A stretch of 47,806 nt of DNA, taken from NCBI GenBank assembly GCA_035575035.1, contig DATLYH010000089.1, positions 1-47,806 of the forward strand, read 5' to 3'. This document shows, one piece after another, positions 7,954 to 14,986 of the stretch. This stretch comes from DATLYH01 sp035575035 (GTDB taxonomy: Bacteria; Planctomycetota; Planctomycetia; Gemmatales; Gemmataceae). How positions within the stretch are numbered: position 1 is the first letter of the stretch; each line of letters starts with the position of its first letter. The notes beneath the pieces were generated by a model. The model saw only the letters and a program-made list of their open reading frames with translations, ran no database searches and was not told the DNA's origin. Position numbers and translations under genes: made by a program.

Positions 7954-8610
7954 ATGAAGCGTTTCGTGGTGATCGGTCTGGGGAATTTCGGAGCGAGCGT
8001 GGCCGAGGCCCTGCACGCCCAGGGACACGAGGTGATCGCCGTTGACCCGCGGGAGGAAGCGGTAGACCGGATCGCCCCTCACGTCACCCGGGCCGCGGTG
8101 GCTGATGGCCGAAGCCTCGAAGCCCTGGAGCGCGTCGGCGCCCGTGGGGCCGATGCGGGAGTCGTCAGCACCGGCGACGACCTCACCGCCAGCATCCTGG
8201 CGACCTTGGCCCTCCGCGACCTCGGCGTCCGGGACGTCTATGTCAAGGTGATCTCGCGCGACCATGCCCGGGTGATGGAGCGGATCGGCGCCACCGAGAC
8301 GGTCTTCCCCGAGCGCGACTCGGCACTGGCCTTGGGGGCGCGGCTGTCGGGGGCGGCGGTGTTGAACTACGTCCGGCTCGGCATGGGCTTCAGCATGCAA
8401 GAGATGGCGGTGCGGGAGGAGTGGATCGGCAAGACGCTGCGGCAGCTGGAGCTGCGGCGGCGCTACGGCATCACCGTGGTTGCCCTGCATGACGTACTGG
8501 CCGACCAAATGATCGCCGCCCCCGATCCCGACATGGTCCTGAAAGAGTCGGACACCCTCCTGGTCGCCGGCAAGGAAGAGGACTTGGCCCGCGTCGCTCA
8601 GCTCAAATAA
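7954..8610 (+). CDS. trkA: Potassium uptake regulator TrkA/KtrA (RCK protein)
   Basis: Cytoplasmic gating subunit that binds nucleotides and controls the TrkH/KtrB pore. The 218-aa product has one RCK unit: a Rossmann TrkA-N domain starting VVIGLGNFGASVAE, with a distal acidic residue in AVDPREE, and a TrkA-C domain (about 135-218, EMAVREEWIGKTL). The single-unit length matches KtrA rather than the doubled E. coli TrkA. It lies 26 bp after trkH, and AGCGAGGGAC before the ATG offers a ribosome site. Confidence 0.95.
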   Translation: MKRFVVIGLGNFGASVAEALHAQGHEVIAVDPREEAVDRIAPHVTRAAVADGRSLEALERVGARGADAGVVSTGDDLTASILATLALRDLGVRDVYVKVISRDHARVMERIGATETVFPERDSALALGARLSGAAVLNYVRLGMGFSMQEMAVREEWIGKTLRQLELRRRYGITVVALHDVLADQMIAAPDPDMVLKESDTLLVAGKEEDLARVAQLK

Positions 8611-8611
8611 A

Positions 8612-8670
8612 GCGCTCTTGCTTGCCGCTTGCAGCTTAGCGCTCTTGCTTGCCGCTTGCGGCTTAGCGCT
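8612..8670. repeat. Tandem 27-bp repeat between trkA and the methylase gene
   Basis: Two copies (8612-8638 and 8639-8665), differing at one base, start GCGCTCTTGCTTGCCG, with a third partial GCGCT. A related fragment (GCAAGCAGCTTAGCGCT) lies after rhaB near 34182. It fills the gap between two convergent genes. Confidence 0.85.
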
Positions 8671-8689
8671 CGGCCCAGCCGAGGCGGCC

Positions 8690-9565
8690 TCAGTAGGTGA
8701 GCATGAGCCGGTCGGCGACCACTTCGCCTTCCAGGGTTCGCCCGCCCAGCTGGAAACGCCGCAACATCGACCGGCCGCAGTTGACCAGCAACTCGCGCTG
8801 GAAAAGGCTGTCCGGGATGGGAACATCACAGATGCGGTCGCCGGAGCGCTTGGTGCCGTCAATGCTCAGGGCCACGTAGACACCGCGCGATCGGCAGCGG
8901 TCGATGGCCTCGAAGAGTTCCCCCAGGTCAAACGCCTGGGCGCCGTAGAGGATACGCTGGGTCTCCCGGTAGGGCGGATCGCAGTAGACCAGATCCCCCT
9001 TCCGGGCCCGGGCCATCGCCTCGCGGTAATCGAGTTGCAGGAACTCGGTCCCCGCGGTGCGCCGCCGCCACTCGTCCACCCGCCGCGCAAACGCCTCCGG
9101 CCGGATCGGATCATGGATGCCGCACGGGGTGGACATGTAACCGTCCGCCTGGCGGAACCGCACGACGCCGCCATAGCAGGCACGGCAGAGGAACACCAGG
9201 TCGGCGCCGTTAGGGCGGGCGTTGTAGGATGCCTTGATCCGCTCGTACTCGACAACCTTGTCCCCCCGCGCCACCGCCTGCCAGCGCTCGGCGTACCATT
9301 GCTTCAGCCGGTCGGGGTCGCCGTGCAGGGCTTGCCAAATTTCCATCAGCGGCCTGAAGACGTCCGACCCGACCGCCCGTACCGGCGCCAGCGTTCCGAG
9401 CACCGCCCCGCTGCCGAGGAACGGCTCAAAGTAGGTCCCGAAACGGGGTGGGAAGGCCGCCACGATCTCATGGGCAAAGCGCTGCTTGCTGCCGACCCAC
9501 TTTAGCAACTGGGACCGGAAAGGAGTGAGCGGGCGTTGCCCCGCCTGCGAAGGAAGGGGATACAT
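8690..9565 (-). CDS. D12-class adenine-specific DNA methyltransferase (Dam-like)
   Basis: A 291-aa N6-adenine methyltransferase. LLKWVGSKQRF (20-30) begins the class-D12 fold, FLGSG (49-53) is the AdoMet-binding motif, and DPPY (196-199) is the catalytic motif IV; the order is that of the Dam family. The target is probably a short palindrome such as GATC, but this is inference. No restriction endonuclease is adjacent, so it looks like an orphan methylase. The ATG at 9565 is preferred because it starts near the fold and lies 37 bp past an extended -10 promoter; the frame is open further upstream. Confidence 0.93.
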   Translation of the reverse strand: MYPLPSQAGQRPLTPFRSQLLKWVGSKQRFAHEIVAAFPPRFGTYFEPFLGSGAVLGTLAPVRAVGSDVFRPLMEIWQALHGDPDRLKQWYAERWQAVARGDKVVEYERIKASYNARPNGADLVFLCRACYGGVVRFRQADGYMSTPCGIHDPIRPEAFARRVDEWRRRTAGTEFLQLDYREAMARARKGDLVYCDPPYRETQRILYGAQAFDLGELFEAIDRCRSRGVYVALSIDGTKRSGDRICDVPIPDSLFQRELLVNCGRSMLRRFQLGGRTLEGEVVADRLMLTY

Positions 9566-9601
9566 CGACTGTCCCTGAAGGAAGCAACGGCTGGTCGGGC
9601 T

Positions 9602-9610
9602 ATTATACCA
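9602..9610 (-). promoter_or_regulatory. Extended -10 promoter for the methylase gene
   Basis: On the minus strand TGGTATAAT is a perfect extended -10 element 37 bp before the methylase ATG; no clear -35 is seen. The remainder of the 321-bp divergent region (9566-9886) shows no gene, only GC-rich sequence leading to the kinase start. Confidence 0.6.
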
Positions 9611-9886
9611 GGTGCGCCCGGGGCCGCTGAGGCGGGAGCAAAGGGACAAGAAAGCGGGGCGGTTGCTTTACTCCGGCCGTTATCTGGTCCATATTGAAAT
9701 GGGGCCGTTGTGCGCCCCCTGGCGCGTCGATCGCCCCGTGTCAGGGCTGCCGGCCCCTGCACGTGCCTGCCAGGACTTCCTGTCCCGGACACGAACGGCT
9801 CCGGGCCGCTTGGACCGGTGTGTCCCGGGGTAGGCCCCGCCGTGTCGGCCTCGTTGCGGAACAGTGGCAAGGTGGTGGTCGATCTG

Positions 9887-11005
9887 ATGCCCACTTCCAA
9901 CCTCCTCACGTTCGTTGACCTGCTCCACGACTGTCGGCTGGTGAGCCCGGACCAGCTGGACGAGCTACGCCGCCACCTGCTGCCCCACTACCGCGACGAA
10001 CGGACCCTGGCCAAGTACCTGGTCCAGCGCGGCTGGCTGACGGTCTATCAGGTCAATCAACTTCTCCAGGGCCACGCTCAGGAGCTGGTTCTGGGCCCTT
10101 GCCGCATCCTGGATCGGCTGGGAGAAGGGGCCATCAGCCAGGTTTACAAGGCCTGGCACACCGTGCGGCACTGCTTGGTGGCCCTCAAGGTCCTCCGCCC
10201 CGACTTCCTCGACAATGAAAGCGCTGTCCACCAGTTCGAGCGGGAGATCCACGCCGTCACCCGGCTGTCCCACCCGAATATTGTGACGGCAGTGGAGGTC
10301 GGGCAGGCCGGCACGCGGCGGTTTTTGGCGATGGAGTACATGGAGGGGACCGATCTGGGAAAGTTCGTGCAGCTGTCGGGGCCGTTGCCGGTAGGGCACG
10401 CCTGCAACTATATCCGCCAGGCGGCGTTGGGGCTGCAGCACGCTCACGAGAACGGCCTGGTTCACCGCGACATCAAGCCGGCCAATCTCTTCCTGAGCAC
10501 GCCGGGCGAGGGAAGCGCGCTCCGGCTATCCGACCGGGCTGTGGTTAAGATCCTCGACTGGGGATTGTCGCATGTGCATCTGCCGCGCCACCAGCCGAAG
10601 AACACCACCGCCTGGATCCAGCCGGGCGCTTTGGTCGGTACGGCGGACTTCATGGCCCCGGAGCAGGCCCGCGATCCGCGCCGCGTGGACATTCGGGCCG
10701 ACATTTACAGCCTCGGCTGCACCCTTTACTTCTTGTTGACCGGCCAGGTGCCGTTCCCGGGCAAGTCGCTGATGCAGAAGTTGCTGCAACACGAGACGGC
10801 CGAGCCGCCCGCGGTCGAGGCCCTGCGTCCGGACCTGCCGCGCACCCTGCCACTGGTGTTGCGGAAGATGCTGGCCAAGCGGCCCGAGGACCGGCACCCC
10901 ATTCCGCTGGCGGTCGCCGTCGCCCTGGCGCCGTTCTGCCGCACCAGCCGCAGTGGAACGGTGCCGCCGCGCCCGCTGTCGGCGTCCGCCCGGGCGGGAA
11001 AGTGA
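9887..11005 (+). CDS. Serine/threonine protein kinase (Hanks type)
   Basis: A 372-aa soluble protein kinase. Residues 1-75 form the helical N-terminal region often found before planctomycete kinases (DLLHDCRLVSPDQLDEL, LVQRGWLTVYQVNQLLQG). The kinase domain has glycine loop LGEGAISQVY (78-87), catalytic lysine VALK101, HRDIKPAN (193-200), and MAPEQA. The usual DFG is DWG (224-226), with the metal-binding Asp kept. No transmembrane segment or sensor follows; the protein ends shortly after the kinase fold in a basic, proline-rich tail. The ATG 9887 matches the domain start; an open frame upstream is low complexity. It is convergent with the coiled-coil gene, 90 bp away. Confidence 0.92.
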   Translation: MPTSNLLTFVDLLHDCRLVSPDQLDELRRHLLPHYRDERTLAKYLVQRGWLTVYQVNQLLQGHAQELVLGPCRILDRLGEGAISQVYKAWHTVRHCLVALKVLRPDFLDNESAVHQFEREIHAVTRLSHPNIVTAVEVGQAGTRRFLAMEYMEGTDLGKFVQLSGPLPVGHACNYIRQAALGLQHAHENGLVHRDIKPANLFLSTPGEGSALRLSDRAVVKILDWGLSHVHLPRHQPKNTTAWIQPGALVGTADFMAPEQARDPRRVDIRADIYSLGCTLYFLLTGQVPFPGKSLMQKLLQHETAEPPAVEALRPDLPRTLPLVLRKMLAKRPEDRHPIPLAVAVALAPFCRTSRSGTVPPRPLSASARAGK

Positions 11006-11095
11006 ATCGGAGGCCGGGACACGAGCCTGCTGCGCCGGCAAGGGGAATCCTTGGGCACGGCCGTTTCGGGTTCGTGTGGTTTTCGGCAACTCTTC

Positions 11096-13288
11096 TCAGT
11101 TGCTCAGCGGCCGGGACCGGGCCTTTTCCAGTTTCTGGAACTCCTGCTTCAGCTGGCGCTCGCGCTGTTCGAGCTGGCTTTGCAACCGGTTCCAAACTTC
11201 GTCCAACTCGGCGACGCGGCGGCGCAGCGCTTCCTCCGCCATCTTCAACTGCTTGCTCCGCTCGGCCAGGTCCCGCTCCTTGGCCTCGTAGGCCTTGAGC
11301 AGTTCCTGTTCGCGGGCCGCCAGGGTTTCCATGACCTTGTTCTCGGCCTGCTCGATCTGGCGTTCGCGCTGTTCGAGCTGACGGCGCATGGCGGCCCAGA
11401 CCTCGTCCAACTCGGCGACGCGGCGGCGCAGCGCCTCCTCGTCCGCCTCCATCTGCTTACGCTTGGCCGACCACTCGGCCCGCTCCTTGCGCCAGGCCCG
11501 CTTGCGGTCCTGGATCGACCGTTCCAGGATGGCCAGGTCGTTGTGGGCGGCCTGGGCAGCAGCCTGCAACTGGGTGTTCTGTTGATGCAGCTGCTCCCAG
11601 AGACGGCGCTGTCCTTCGACCTCGGTACGCAGGGCCGCAGCCTGCTGCTGCAATGCGGCCAGCTCCTGCTCGGCGTCCCGCAACCGCTCGGCCTGGGCCG
11701 CCAGGGCCGCCTCGCGCTGGTTCAGCTCCTCGTGGCGTTGCCGCTGTCGTTCCGCCTCCTCGGCCAGCAATTGCTGCTGCTCCTGAACATCCGCGGCCAG
11801 CAGCTGCCGCTGCCGTTCGGCCTCCGCGGCCAATTGTTCTCGTTGCCGCTGCAATTCCTCTTCCTGCCGGACCGCAGCCTCGCGCAGCCGGTTTGCCTCG
11901 GCCAGCAGCCGCTGCTCCTCTTCCTCGGAGCGGCGCCGCAGCTCCAGCAGGCGTTCTTCCAGGCGGCGGCGAATGCCGGCTTCTCGCCGGTCGAGCTGCT
12001 CGTTGCACTCTTCGACATGGCGGCGAAGTTCGGCCTGCTGTTCCTCGATCTGGCGCCGCATGTCGGCCTCGTACTGTTCCAACTCGCTGGCGCGGCGTTG
12101 GAGATCGGCCTCGGCCTGGGCCACGGCCGCCTCGCGCTGCTCCAGGTCGGCGCGGCGGGCGGCCAGCTCTTCTTCCAGGTGCTGCCGTTCCTGCCGCCGT
12201 TGTTCGAGGAGGGGCTCCAGCTCGGCCAACTCGGCCCGGCGGGCCTGGGCGGTTTCCTCCAGTTGGGCCGTCAGCGCCTGCGCCTCCGCGAGCAGCCGCT
12301 GCTGGGTCTCGTTCTCCTGCTGCAACCGGGCGTGGATCTCCTGGAGCGTCAGCACGTCCTGCTGCACGCTGGAGAGCCTTGCCTCGCGCTCGGCCAACTC
12401 CTGCTCGCGCTGCTGGCAGCTTTGCAGGCGCTCGGCAACCTGCTTCGCTTCCTCCTCCAGTTCGTGCCGGCGCAGGGCCAGCTTCTGGTACTCGGCCTCA
12501 AGCTGTTGCTCCCGCTGTTCAAGTTGGCGCGACCGGTCGGCTTCCTGCTGCTCCAGCGCGGCGGCACGGTGGTGGAGGGCCTCCTCGGCCTGCTTCAAAG
12601 CAGCGAAGCGTTCCTCAAACTCTCTGCGGAAGGCGGCCCGTTCGGCCTCCTGCTGCTCCCACATCGCCTGGCCGGCCTTCTGGGCGTTCTCCAGGGCCAG
12701 CAGCTCGGCCCGGGCCATGCGCACCGCCTCTTGCAGCTGGGCGTTCTGGACGCGGGTTTCCTCCAACAGCGTGCGCTGAGTATCGATTTCCTGCTGGAGC
12801 CGAGCGCTGGTTTGTTGCAACGCCAGCACTGTCTGCTGGGCGCCGCGGAGTTGCTCGATTTGGGCTGCCACGGCTGCCTCGCGCTGGTTCGTCTCCTGGA
12901 TGCGCCTCTGGAGCGCCTCGCTGCTGTCGGCGAGGATCTTCGTCTGACGGTTCAGTTCCTGCTCGCGCAGCGCCAGGGTCTCCTCGATCTGCGTCTTGCG
13001 GGCGATCAGTTCCTCGCGCTGCTGCTTGATGAGGGCGAACTGGCTGAGCGTATACGCCTCCAGTCGTTTCCGCTCCTCTTGCAGCCAGCGGTACTCGGCC
13101 TGAAGGTCGGCCTGACGGAACGCAGGAGGGGGCGCGGAGGCGGCAGGGGTTTCATCGGCGACCGCAGCGTGATGCAGTTCGGCCGCCTCTTCCGGGACAC
13201 GGCCGGTATGGACGGCCTCGGCCAGCCAGGTAAAGATCTGATCGACTGATTCGACATTCGGGGCCGGCTCGTCATTCCGGTTTGCCAT
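11096..13288 (-). CDS. Large coiled-coil protein, function unknown
   Basis: A 730-aa protein, not assigned to a named family. After an N-terminal region of about 65 residues (VDQIFTWLAEAVHTGRVPEE, then a short Ala/Pro linker) it is almost wholly Glu/Gln/Arg/Leu-rich heptad sequence to the end. No signal peptide or membrane helix is visible. A 30-residue segment, EALRRRVAELDEVW onward, is present twice near the C-terminus (about 618-647 and 686-715). Start 13288 has AGAGGTC 8 nt upstream. A cytoskeletal or scaffolding role is a guess. The antisense strand is also open across most of it, which I regard as a composition effect. Confidence 0.85.
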   Translation of the reverse strand: MANRNDEPAPNVESVDQIFTWLAEAVHTGRVPEEAAELHHAAVADETPAASAPPPAFRQADLQAEYRWLQEERKRLEAYTLSQFALIKQQREELIARKTQIEETLALREQELNRQTKILADSSEALQRRIQETNQREAAVAAQIEQLRGAQQTVLALQQTSARLQQEIDTQRTLLEETRVQNAQLQEAVRMARAELLALENAQKAGQAMWEQQEAERAAFRREFEERFAALKQAEEALHHRAAALEQQEADRSRQLEQREQQLEAEYQKLALRRHELEEEAKQVAERLQSCQQREQELAEREARLSSVQQDVLTLQEIHARLQQENETQQRLLAEAQALTAQLEETAQARRAELAELEPLLEQRRQERQHLEEELAARRADLEQREAAVAQAEADLQRRASELEQYEADMRRQIEEQQAELRRHVEECNEQLDRREAGIRRRLEERLLELRRRSEEEEQRLLAEANRLREAAVRQEEELQRQREQLAAEAERQRQLLAADVQEQQQLLAEEAERQRQRHEELNQREAALAAQAERLRDAEQELAALQQQAAALRTEVEGQRRLWEQLHQQNTQLQAAAQAAHNDLAILERSIQDRKRAWRKERAEWSAKRKQMEADEEALRRRVAELDEVWAAMRRQLEQRERQIEQAENKVMETLAAREQELLKAYEAKERDLAERSKQLKMAEEALRRRVAELDEVWNRLQSQLEQRERQLKQEFQKLEKARSRPLSN

Positions 13289-13716
13289 GGTGCTGACCTC
13301 TGAGGTGCCCCTCATTCATTGGCGGTAGCGAGTCCCCCGCCGGCTCTGCGGTCGGGTGCCGGGGCGGGATTCAGGCGGGGCAGTAACAGGCCCGCTGCTG
13401 GTTGGCGGCTGGTCCGACCGAGGCATTAAGCCAGGGGCGGAGAGATGGACTAGTACAAAATTAACTGAAGGGATGGGGAAATCAAGCCGCATTCGGTCTA
13501 CCTCGCTCCCTCCGCGATCGTCCAACTTACCGTACCGGGCCGTGTTCGTCGATGGCTTTTCGCTGATTTGTCTGGTTGTCGCCTGATGATGTCACCCGCC
13601 TGTCACTTCCGATCGGTTAATCTCATCCGGTCGATCGTTTGAGCGGGCGCGGAGCTACGCCGGGGTCGCAAGGGGGGCCTGCCCTCACTGTCCGCCGATC
13701 CGTCCCGACCTGTCTT
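13289..13716. other. Intergenic region before the cassette
   Basis: About 430 bp without a supportable gene. The AT-richer stretch near 13450-13475 (TAGTACAAAATTAACTG) probably holds the promoter of the coiled-coil gene. Nothing else was recognised. Confidence 0.5.
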
Positions 13717-13808
13717 TCACACCTGGAGCACGCCGGTTTTGAACGGCCGGCCGTCATCGTATCGGGTTGCCACCTCCAGCGCCGTCAACAGCGCCGCCCG
13801 GGTCTGGG
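13717..13808 (-). repeat. 92-bp direct repeat, copy 1 (carboxylase 3' end fragment)
   Basis: Identical over 92 bp to 14895-14986. In the minus-strand reading it encodes the last 29-30 residues and the stop of the acyl-CoA carboxylase, starting exactly at the stop codon and ending in the TRAALL segment. It is therefore a truncated duplicate of that gene's 3' end. The two copies are 1178 bp apart and bracket the accessory cassette. Confidence 0.97.
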
Positions 13809-13831
13809 AGGACGGGAAATGACGGTGGGAA

Positions 13832-13840
13832 TGGTACAAT
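13832..13840 (+). promoter_or_regulatory. Extended -10 element before the decayed antitoxin gene
   Basis: TGGTACAAT ends 18 bp before the ATG at 13859, just inside the cassette. The short distance means a very short leader if it is used. Weak evidence from one motif. Confidence 0.4.
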
Positions 13841-13858
13841 GACCTTCAGGGATGGAAC

Positions 13859-14113
13859 ATGCTGATCCTGGAATTGAGCGAAGCGCAAGTGGTGGATCTA
13901 GTCAAACAGTTGCCGCCGGACAAACAGCGGGAGGTGCTCTTGGCCCTCGCTGAAGGTGCTGCCCGGCGGCGCGACGAGTAGATGCAGTTTGCCGAGGCGC
14001 AATTGCGCCGCATCGCCGCCGAGCGCGGCCTGGATTGGGACAAGATGTCGGAAGAGGACCGCGAAGCGTTCGTCGATGATTTGGTGCACGAGAATCGGCG
14101 GTGCGCAAAGTAG
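13859..14113 (+). pseudogene. Antitoxin-like gene split by an in-frame TAG
   Basis: The frame from ATG 13859 gives 40 residues (MLILELSEAQVVDLVKQL to ARRRDE), a TAG at 13979-13981, then immediately ATG in the same frame and 43 more residues (MQFAEAQLRRIAAERG to ENRRCAK) to TAG 14113. Joined, they make a charged helical protein of about 84 aa of the kind found upstream of PIN-domain toxins in planctomycetes and cyanobacteria (recollection, unverified). The last bases overlap the toxin remnant's GTG at 14101. One base change in the TAG would restore a single ORF. Two separate peptides, or readthrough, are less likely alternatives. Confidence 0.65.
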
Positions 14114-14217
14114 CGGTCTTCGACACGACCATTTTGTTCGCGGCCATCGGCTGGAAAGGGAAGCCTTTTCAGTGTGTTAAAGCGGGGTCAGCGGGTTCGT
14201 TGAAGGATGAAGCTTAG
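14101..14217 (+). pseudogene. Truncated PIN-domain toxin remnant
   Basis: GTG 14101, overlapping the antitoxin frame, opens VRKVAVFDTTILFAAIGWKG, which matches the first strand and helix of PIN-family RNases (VFDTTIL with the catalytic Asp). After about 27 residues (KPFQCVKAG) the similarity stops and unrelated sequence runs to TAG 14215. A full PIN domain needs about 130 residues, so the catalytic core is missing and the toxin must be inactive. The break lies just before a 15-bp tandem repeat, suggesting a deletion end-point. Confidence 0.6.
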
Positions 14218-14231
14218 AAGGATGAAGCTTA
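14202..14231. repeat. Tandem 15-bp repeat at the toxin break
   Basis: GAAGGATGAAGCTTA occurs twice in tandem (14202-14216, 14217-14231), with a further GAAG. It sits where the PIN remnant ends and the DUF6883 gene begins. Confidence 0.9.
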
Positions 14232-14250
14232 GAAGCGGGGAGGGCGGGGC

Positions 14251-14595
14251 ATGAAGCTCCCGAATGCGCACCTAGCGGTCGTGGAGCAGGCGAAGATTTG
14301 CGAATACCTGCTCAATCCGGCGCATCGTTTTGGCGCCAGCAAGGCGCGGTTCTTCGCGGCATTCGGCTTCACCTTGGACGCTTGGGAGGTGTTGGCCGCT
14401 GCTCTCAAGGAACACAGCGCGGAGAATGAAGTAACAAAAGTGAAAGAAACCGGCTTTGGTCTACGCTACGAGGTCGAAGGGGAATTGGCCGCACCGGACG
14501 GCCGGCGCCCGCGAGTTCGTTCGGTCTGGCAAGTCGATACGGGCCAGATTACCCCACGCCCGATCACAGCCTATCCGGTGGAGGCCGAATCATGA
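14251..14595 (+). CDS. DUF6883-like protein
   Basis: A 114-aa soluble protein resembling DUF6883 by recognition of its start (MKLPNAHLAVVEQAKICEYLLNPAH, residues 1-25 in part) and the F..FGF..DAWE..AAALKEH segment. Function unknown. The ribosome site GGGGAGGGCGGGGC lies just before the ATG. Its stop overlaps the ATG of the next gene (ATGA), so the two are translationally coupled. Such pairs recur in cyanobacteria and planctomycetes near toxin-antitoxin genes, which suggests but does not show a toxin-antitoxin-like role. Confidence 0.75.
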   Translation: MKLPNAHLAVVEQAKICEYLLNPAHRFGASKARFFAAFGFTLDAWEVLAAALKEHSAENEVTKVKETGFGLRYEVEGELAAPDGRRPRVRSVWQVDTGQITPRPITAYPVEAES

Positions 14596-14822
14596 TTCGA
14601 GAGCATGATTGCATCGTCTTGACTCAAGACATTCCTGACGAAGGATTGCAGGCCGGCGACGTGGGCACGGTAGTCCACATTCATCAGGGCGGGGCGGCTT
14701 ATGAGGTCGAGTTCATGACGCTCACCGGAAAGACCATCGCGGTCACCACGGTGCTTGCCTCACAGTTGCGGCCGGTCAGTTCACGTGACGTAAGCCACGT
14801 GCGCGAACTGGCCGCCAGGTAA
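14592..14822 (+). CDS. DUF4926-like protein
   Basis: A 76-aa protein with the small SH3-like beta fold expected of DUF4926: VLTQDIPDEGLQAGDVGTVV, then YEVEFMTLTGKTIAVTTV, then QLRPV. It overlaps the DUF6883 gene by four bases (ATGA). No catalytic motif is visible; the family function is unknown. The gene ends 72 bp before the second 92-bp repeat, so it is the last gene in the cassette. Confidence 0.78.
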   Translation: MIREHDCIVLTQDIPDEGLQAGDVGTVVHIHQGGAAYEVEFMTLTGKTIAVTTVLASQLRPVSSRDVSHVRELAAR

Positions 14823-14894
14823 AACGCCAGGAGCCGCGAACCGGGCCAGCCCAGGCGTAAACTCCAAACGCCGACCCGTTCCGCCCTTGTTCCC

Positions 14895-14986
14895 TCACAC
14901 CTGGAGCACGCCGGTTTTGAACGGCCGGCCGTCATCGTATCGGGTTGCCACCTCCAGCGCCGTCAACAGCGCCGCCCGGGTCTGGG
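14895..14986 (-). repeat. 92-bp direct repeat, copy 2 (native carboxylase 3' end)
   Basis: Identical to 13717-13808; here it is the genuine 3' end of the carboxylase gene. The bases on both sides differ between copies, so the duplication boundaries are sharp. Confidence 0.97.

Noticed and set aside
8690..9565. Restriction-modification system
   Set aside because: No endonuclease-like gene flanks the methylase; trkA and a kinase are its neighbours.
11051..13249. 732-codon open frame antisense to the coiled-coil gene, Leu-rich
   Set aside because: It mirrors a Glu/Gln/Arg heptad protein in GC-rich DNA, which leaves the opposite strand without stops; its Leu/Gln/Gly composition shows no domain.
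13859..14113. TAG recoding (readthrough as sense) suggested by two in-frame TAG interruptions
   Set aside because: rhaB ends in TAG at its normal length, so TAG works as a stop here; decay explains both cases better.
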